The position numbers and the translations under genes are program-made. DNA of 64,000 bases, taken from NCBI RefSeq assembly GCF_009725165.1, contig NZ_WNZW01000003.1, forward strand, positions 411,551 to 475,550, given 5' to 3'. This DNA is from Paenibacillus woosongensis. GTDB taxonomy: Bacteria > Bacillota > Bacilli > Paenibacillales > Paenibacillaceae. The notes under the pieces are model-generated. The model did no database searches. It saw only the letters and a program-made list of their open reading frames with translations, and was not told the origin of the DNA. Every line of letters begins with the position of its first letter. Positions within the stretch are counted from its first letter, which is position 1. Positions 61,248 through 64,000 of the stretch are shown one piece after another.

Positions 61248-61736
61248 ATGTTGAAAAGCAATGCCAATCAAACTTCTGTAAACGTTGAAAATCGGGAAGT
61301 CGTTATTCATCGCACGTTGAGTGCTCCCCGTGAACTGGTATGGGAAGCATGGACGCAGCCTGAACATTTAGTACATTGGTGGGGACCAAAGGGCTTTACT
61401 CTTACACTCCAGCAGTACGAATTGAAAACCGGAGGTCATTGGAAATACATCATGCATGGCCCTGACGGGGTGGATTACCCGAATCATAACGTATTTATTG
61501 ATGTACAAAAGCCTGAGCGGCTGGTTTATTCCGCCGGTGATGGGGAGGTTGATAGCCCCGGTCAATTCGAAACAACTCTTACTCTAATGGAAGAAGGAAA
61601 TAAGACAGTCCTTACAATGCGAATGCTGTTTAAAACTGCGGAAGAGCGTGACTATGTCGTGAGGGAATTCGGTGCAGTTGAAGGTGGCAACCAGACGTTG
61701 GATCGTCTTGAGCAGCTTCTCGCGTCGTTGATTTAG
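61248..61736 (+). CDS. SRPBCC/AHSA1-domain protein (second)
   Basis: 162 residues: REVVIHRTLSAPRELVWEAWTQPEHLVHWWGPKGFTLTLQQYELKTGGHWKYIMHGPDGVDYPNHNVF, FETTLTLMEEGNKTVLTMRMLF and GGNQTLDRLEQLL. Classic AHSA1 domain with the HWWGPxGF motif. ATG 61248 follows TTGGAGGT. Forms a two-gene operon with the ArsR gene, closed by the hairpin at 61753. Confidence 0.92.
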   Translation: MLKSNANQTSVNVENREVVIHRTLSAPRELVWEAWTQPEHLVHWWGPKGFTLTLQQYELKTGGHWKYIMHGPDGVDYPNHNVFIDVQKPERLVYSAGDGEVDSPGQFETTLTLMEEGNKTVLTMRMLFKTAEERDYVVREFGAVEGGNQTLDRLEQLLASLI

Positions 61737-61752
61737 CATTTCTATATATGCT

Positions 61753-61788
61753 ATACAAGGACGGAGCTCGCGAGTACCGTCCTTGTAT
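61753..61788. terminator. terminator after the second SRPBCC gene
   Basis: Perfect 12-bp stem ATACAAGGACGG / CCGTCCTTGTAT with a 12-nt loop. Confidence 0.75.
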
Positions 61789-61933
61789 GTAATAGAGAAG
61801 GATTCAGAAAATGATATCGAGGGAAAAACATATCCCTAACGATACCCCCATATCTAAAGAAGATTAACGAAGCCAAGTCGAAATGAAGCAGGGACCCGTC
61901 CGATGTGGAGGGGTCCCTCTGCTCTTTAACATT

Positions 61934-62208
61934 TCAGCCATGTCCCGCTTCATTCCCCGTTTCGACCGTCTCGTTACGCAAATAGCTACCATACTGCTGA
62001 TTCCACGTCCACATGGCGGTGAAAATCGGCTGCAATCCCTGACCGGATTCGGTCAGGTCGTACTGGACATGCAGCGGTACGCCAGGGTAGAGCGTGCGGG
62101 TGACAATTCCTTTCTCCTCCAACAACCGCAACCGGTCTGTCAGCGTCTTCGGACTAATCGGATGCAGCCTGCGGCGCAATTCCCCGAAGCGCTTGGTTCC
62201 GTTAAACA
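61934..62208 (-). pseudogene. HxlR-family regulator lacking its N terminus
   Basis: The minus strand encodes GTKRFGELRRRLHPISPKTLTDRLRLLEEKGIVTRTLYPGVPLHVQYDLTESGQGLQPIFTAMWTW, the recognition helix, wing and C-terminal helix of HxlR. The expected first ~35 residues (CPVExxLxxIGGKWxxLILxxL) are absent; upstream sequence changes to a fragment of another gene at about 62205. No proper start is left (only TTG 62215). Non-functional remnant. Confidence 0.75.
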
Positions 62209-62329
62209 ATGGCAAACCTTTTTTCCGATGAATGAAACCGAGGTCTTAGAGGATGCCTCGCACTATGTGCAAGAAGATCGACCGGACCGGGTAGCCGCAT
62301 CCATCCGCAGATTATCGGAACGAGTATGA
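62205..62329 (+). pseudogene. C-terminal fragment of an alpha/beta-hydrolase
   Basis: Plus strand: FFPMNETEVLEDASHYVQEDRPDRVAASIRRLSERV ends at 62329. This matches the C terminus of haloalkane-dehalogenase-like alpha/beta hydrolases, where the HYVQED His is the catalytic one. The rest of the gene (~230 residues, including nucleophile elbow) is missing. It abuts the HxlR remnant, so one deletion took the 5' ends of both genes along with the divergent promoters between them. Confidence 0.65.
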
Positions 62330-62420
62330 GGAGGAGTAGCCGTAATATGGAGTCACTTAATAACTGAAGGCGATGTTCATTCCGTAGCATATGAAATAAG
62401 AGGGAATATTGAAATTAAAT

Positions 62421-62469
62421 AAAAATCACTCCCTCGCGCAGGCGTATCCGCTATTCGGGAGTGATTTTT
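62421..62469. terminator. bidirectional terminator
   Basis: Perfect 13-bp stem AAAAATCACTCCC / GGGAGTGATTTTT with a 23-nt loop. Confidence 0.8.
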
Positions 62470-62483
62470 GAAAAATGCTGTTC

Positions 62484-62828
62484 CTATCCGGATTCGTTAA
62501 TGTCGTAACGTGCACGCTCTGTCTCCACCGTCATCGTCTGGCTGTTCATCCGGGTTTGCATGATTTTCTCCACCGGGATTAGAAATGTATTCTCAGGCAG
62601 GGGAAGCTCTGTACCACCCGGCTGAATAACCCGACCTTCTCCTCGCAAAATCAACACCGATTCGCCCGTGTAACCATCTAATGCATGAGTATGATCATCA
62701 TGTATGCCCTTATGTTCCAGCTTCAGTTGGACCTCGTCTGTATTTCCTTGCTCAATCTTGCGAATATGCAGGCTTCCGCCGATATGATTATCGAGCCAGT
62801 CCATTATGGACTGTAGGTTTTCATTCAT
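62484..62828 (-). CDS. small cupin-like protein of unknown function
   Basis: 114 residues: MDWLDNHIGGSLHIRKIEQG, a beta-rich core DEVQLKLEHKGIHDDHTHALDGYTGESVLILRGEGRVIQPGGTELPLPENTFLIPVEKI and a C-terminal strand MTVETERARYDI. The pattern H-D-x-H and VLILRGEG/IPVEKI suggest a cupin-like barrel, though metal-binding residues are incomplete. ATG 62828 overlaps the previous gene's stop (ATGA). Second gene of a two-gene minus-strand operon. Function unknown. Confidence 0.7.
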   Translation of the reverse strand: MNENLQSIMDWLDNHIGGSLHIRKIEQGNTDEVQLKLEHKGIHDDHTHALDGYTGESVLILRGEGRVIQPGGTELPLPENTFLIPVEKIMQTRMNSQTMTVETERARYDINESG

Positions 62829-63012
62829 CAGCCTCGTCTACCTTTCGATTCGTGAGCGCATTCGGCGATACTGTGGTGCAGGATCCCTGAAAACCGTCAT
62901 TCATCTTCAGTTCATCGAGGTGCTCCCGCATATTTTTATCAGTAGGTAAATCAGCCGTCAGCTTTACAGACGAGTGAAATTCTACGTGTCCGCGTTTTTC
63001 AGTGTTGCTCAT
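62821..63012 (-). CDS. 63-residue hypothetical protein
   Basis: Small soluble protein MSNTEKRGHVEFHSSVKLTA followed by DLPTDKNMREHLDELKMNDGFQGSC. One Cys. Overlaps the next gene by 8 bp, so the two are translationally coupled. Reading frame integrity and coupling support it as real; no family recognised. Confidence 0.6.
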   Translation of the reverse strand: MSNTEKRGHVEFHSSVKLTADLPTDKNMREHLDELKMNDGFQGSCTTVSPNALTNRKVDEADE

Positions 63013-63243
63013 TTATCAGCACTCCCGTCTGGTTATAAATAGTGCCAAATCCGAATGTACGTAGTATAACCGCCTCCCAATTGAATTATTCTGTTTTCGA
63101 TACTTCATTATGGCTCCAATTATGTGATTTCAATAGAAAAACTGATTGTCCGATGAACGGGAGGCTTCTATTTATTAGATATCGATTTATTATATAAGCG
63201 GTTTGCTAGGGAATGGTTTACCATTAGTGGAGAAATGTGATAC

Positions 63244-63557
63244 TTGTTGATCTCTGCAGGACATGATATATTAATCATCCAGCCGCGAAATGGCTGGAAC
63301 GTAAGCGAAGAGGAAGGATTTGCTTCTTGCCTTGAAGCTTGTGAAAGTAGTATATTAATATTCCGGCCAATTGAGCGATAATAAGCCAACTGCAACCGGA
63401 GAAGCAAACAATCGAAGCAGTAAGTTGGAAAAACTTACGCCTTGAAATGAGCTTGGCTGATATGTTATATTAATACTCCTGCCGGATGAACCGGTTGGAC
63501 GGTAAGCTAAATGGAAGGATTTACTTCTTGCAATGAAGCCTATCGGCATGATATATT
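63244..63557 (+). promoter_or_regulatory. four tandem rrn promoters
   Basis: Four promoters with identical -10 TATATT: TTGTTG-17-TATATT (63244-63272), TTGCCT-18-TATATT (63327-63356), TTGAAA-18-TATATT (63442-63471) and TTGCAA-18-TATATT (63528-63557). Each -10 is followed by a TAATN(A/C)TCC-type stretch and a short GC-rich hairpin. They lie 84, 115 and 86 bp apart upstream of 16S. The region also shows repeated AAGGATTTRCTTCTTG and GAAGC blocks, showing the promoters arose by duplication. The 63013-63243 interval has no gene. Confidence 0.8.
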
Positions 63558-63589
63558 AGTCTTCCGGCACTTTTGAAGGCCGTAACGCG

Positions 63590-63798
63590 AAACAAGGTTG
63601 ATCTTTGAAAACTGAACAACGAGTGAGCGGGTTTCACGGAAGTGAAATCTAAATAATAGAGTCAGATGCAAATCTGATCTCGTCAGTTTTGAAATGAGCA
63701 AGTCAAACATCTTAGCTGAAAGAGATTTTACCATTGGTAAAACTTCCTTTCACCTGGGATGAAAGATCCCGTCCATTGGATAAGTGATGCTTTCATCC
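63590..63798 (+). other. rrn leader with 16S processing region
   Basis: Contains TTGATCTTTGAAAACTGAAC (about 63597-63616), a Bacillales rrn leader and spacer motif, then ATGAGCAAGTCAAAC as part of the antitermination region, and a terminal leader pairing segment CCTTTCACCTGGGATGAAAG before the 16S 5' end. Confidence 0.7.
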
Positions 63799-64000
63799 TT
63801 TATTGGAGAGTTTGATCCTGGCTCAGGACGAACGCTGGCGGCGTGCCTAATACATGCAAGTCGAGCGGAGTTGTTTTGGAAGCTTGCTTCCGAAATAACT
63901 TAGCGGCGGACGGGTGAGTAATACGTAGGCAACCTGCCTGTAAGACTGGGATAACTGCCGGAAACGGTAGCTAATACCGGATAAATCATTTCGCCGCATG
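63799..64000 (+). rRNA. rrs: 16S rRNA, 5' part (runs off the window)
   Basis: GGAGAGTTTGATCCTGGCTC, then AGGACGAACGCTGGCGGCGTGCCTAATACATGCAAGTCGAGCGGAG and GTGAGTAATACGTAGGCAAC: the universal 27F region of bacterial 16S, with a Bacillales/Paenibacillus-like V1-V2 region. First ~200 nt only; the rest of the operon is beyond the window. Confidence 0.99.

Noticed and set aside
61883..62329. A 148-codon plus-strand gene at 61883-62329
   Set aside because: Only its last ~40 codons look like a protein (hydrolase end); the first part is antisense to HxlR.
63168..63734. Small minus-strand frames in the rrn promoter region
   Set aside because: They overlap four well-formed promoters and the leader, and have no ribosome sites.

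Overview
The window looks like chromosome of a low-to-mid GC Gram-positive spore-former, most likely Paenibacillus. It ends in the first ~200 nt of a 16S rRNA gene of Paenibacillus/Bacillales type. Ribosome binding sites are strong (AAGGAGG-like), GTG and TTG starts are common, and families typical of that group appear (BceAB-type ABC transporters, ROK regulators, GH16 laminarinase with CBM56, 7TMR-DISM hybrid kinase, Vat/Vgb, Rph, CueP). All calls come from reading the sequence; no database search was run.

Layout. 1-5.9 kb: an ArsR regulator with a partial aldehyde dehydrogenase, a triple-repeat lipoprotein, UppP (undecaprenyl-diphosphatase), a MerR-type thiol regulator on its own 20-bp-spacer promoter with a small CxxC protein, and a catalase. 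6-13.2 kb: two ROK-regulator + MFS-transporter modules, with an AraC regulator and a short-chain dehydrogenase between them. 13.2-15 kb: an atypical SRAP protein, a GNAT acetyltransferase and a decayed erm-like methyltransferase. 15.2-21.1 kb: a secreted multi-domain beta-1,3-glucanase, then a segmental duplication (nested-palindrome element, degenerate ~37-bp tandem repeats and the 3' end of an amidase gene) flanking a nuclease-like/winged-helix gene, then the intact amidase. 21.2-32.6 kb: a double-kinase hybrid sensor, a 34-residue basic protein, an MGT-type glycosyltransferase, an ArsR-SRPBCC pair whose operator also controls a second promoter 2 kb away, a secreted helical protein, a methyltransferase and a rifampicin phosphotransferase-like enzyme.

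32.7-44 kb: a proline-rich small protein, an aldo/keto reductase-SDR operon, a third copy of the nested-palindrome element, a tandem-MerR (TioE-like) regulator divergent from an unknown gene, streptogramin A acetyltransferase (Vat) and streptogramin B lyase (Vgb), DUF2200, a nonsense-interrupted secreted protein, a membrane-anchored gene without a canonical start, a winged-helix protein, CueP and a methyltransferase. 44-51.7 kb: a BceAB-type transporter, YxeA, a secreted M1 metallopeptidase and a two-component system, apparently one defence or signalling locus. 51.7-64 kb: EcsC, a DedA/TVP38 membrane protein, a type III PKS-methyltransferase-flavoprotein operon (SrsABC-like) whose flavoprotein is broken, AraC, a VOC protein, PadR with two DUF1048 genes, RarD, a second ArsR-SRPBCC pair, a deletion junction joining broken HxlR and hydrolase genes, two small genes, and a four-promoter rrn leader running into 16S.

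Two themes recur. The first is antibiotic response and resistance (UppP, erm remnant, MGT, Rph, Vat, Vgb, Bce module, RarD). The second is single-component regulators whose perfect palindromes sit inside promoter spacers, which lets regulator-target links be read from the DNA. Several genes are decaying (erm-like, amidase fragment, flavoprotein, HxlR/hydrolase, ABC stub, nonsense-split gene), as expected in an accessory region. I saw no insertion sequence, prophage, CRISPR array or tRNA.
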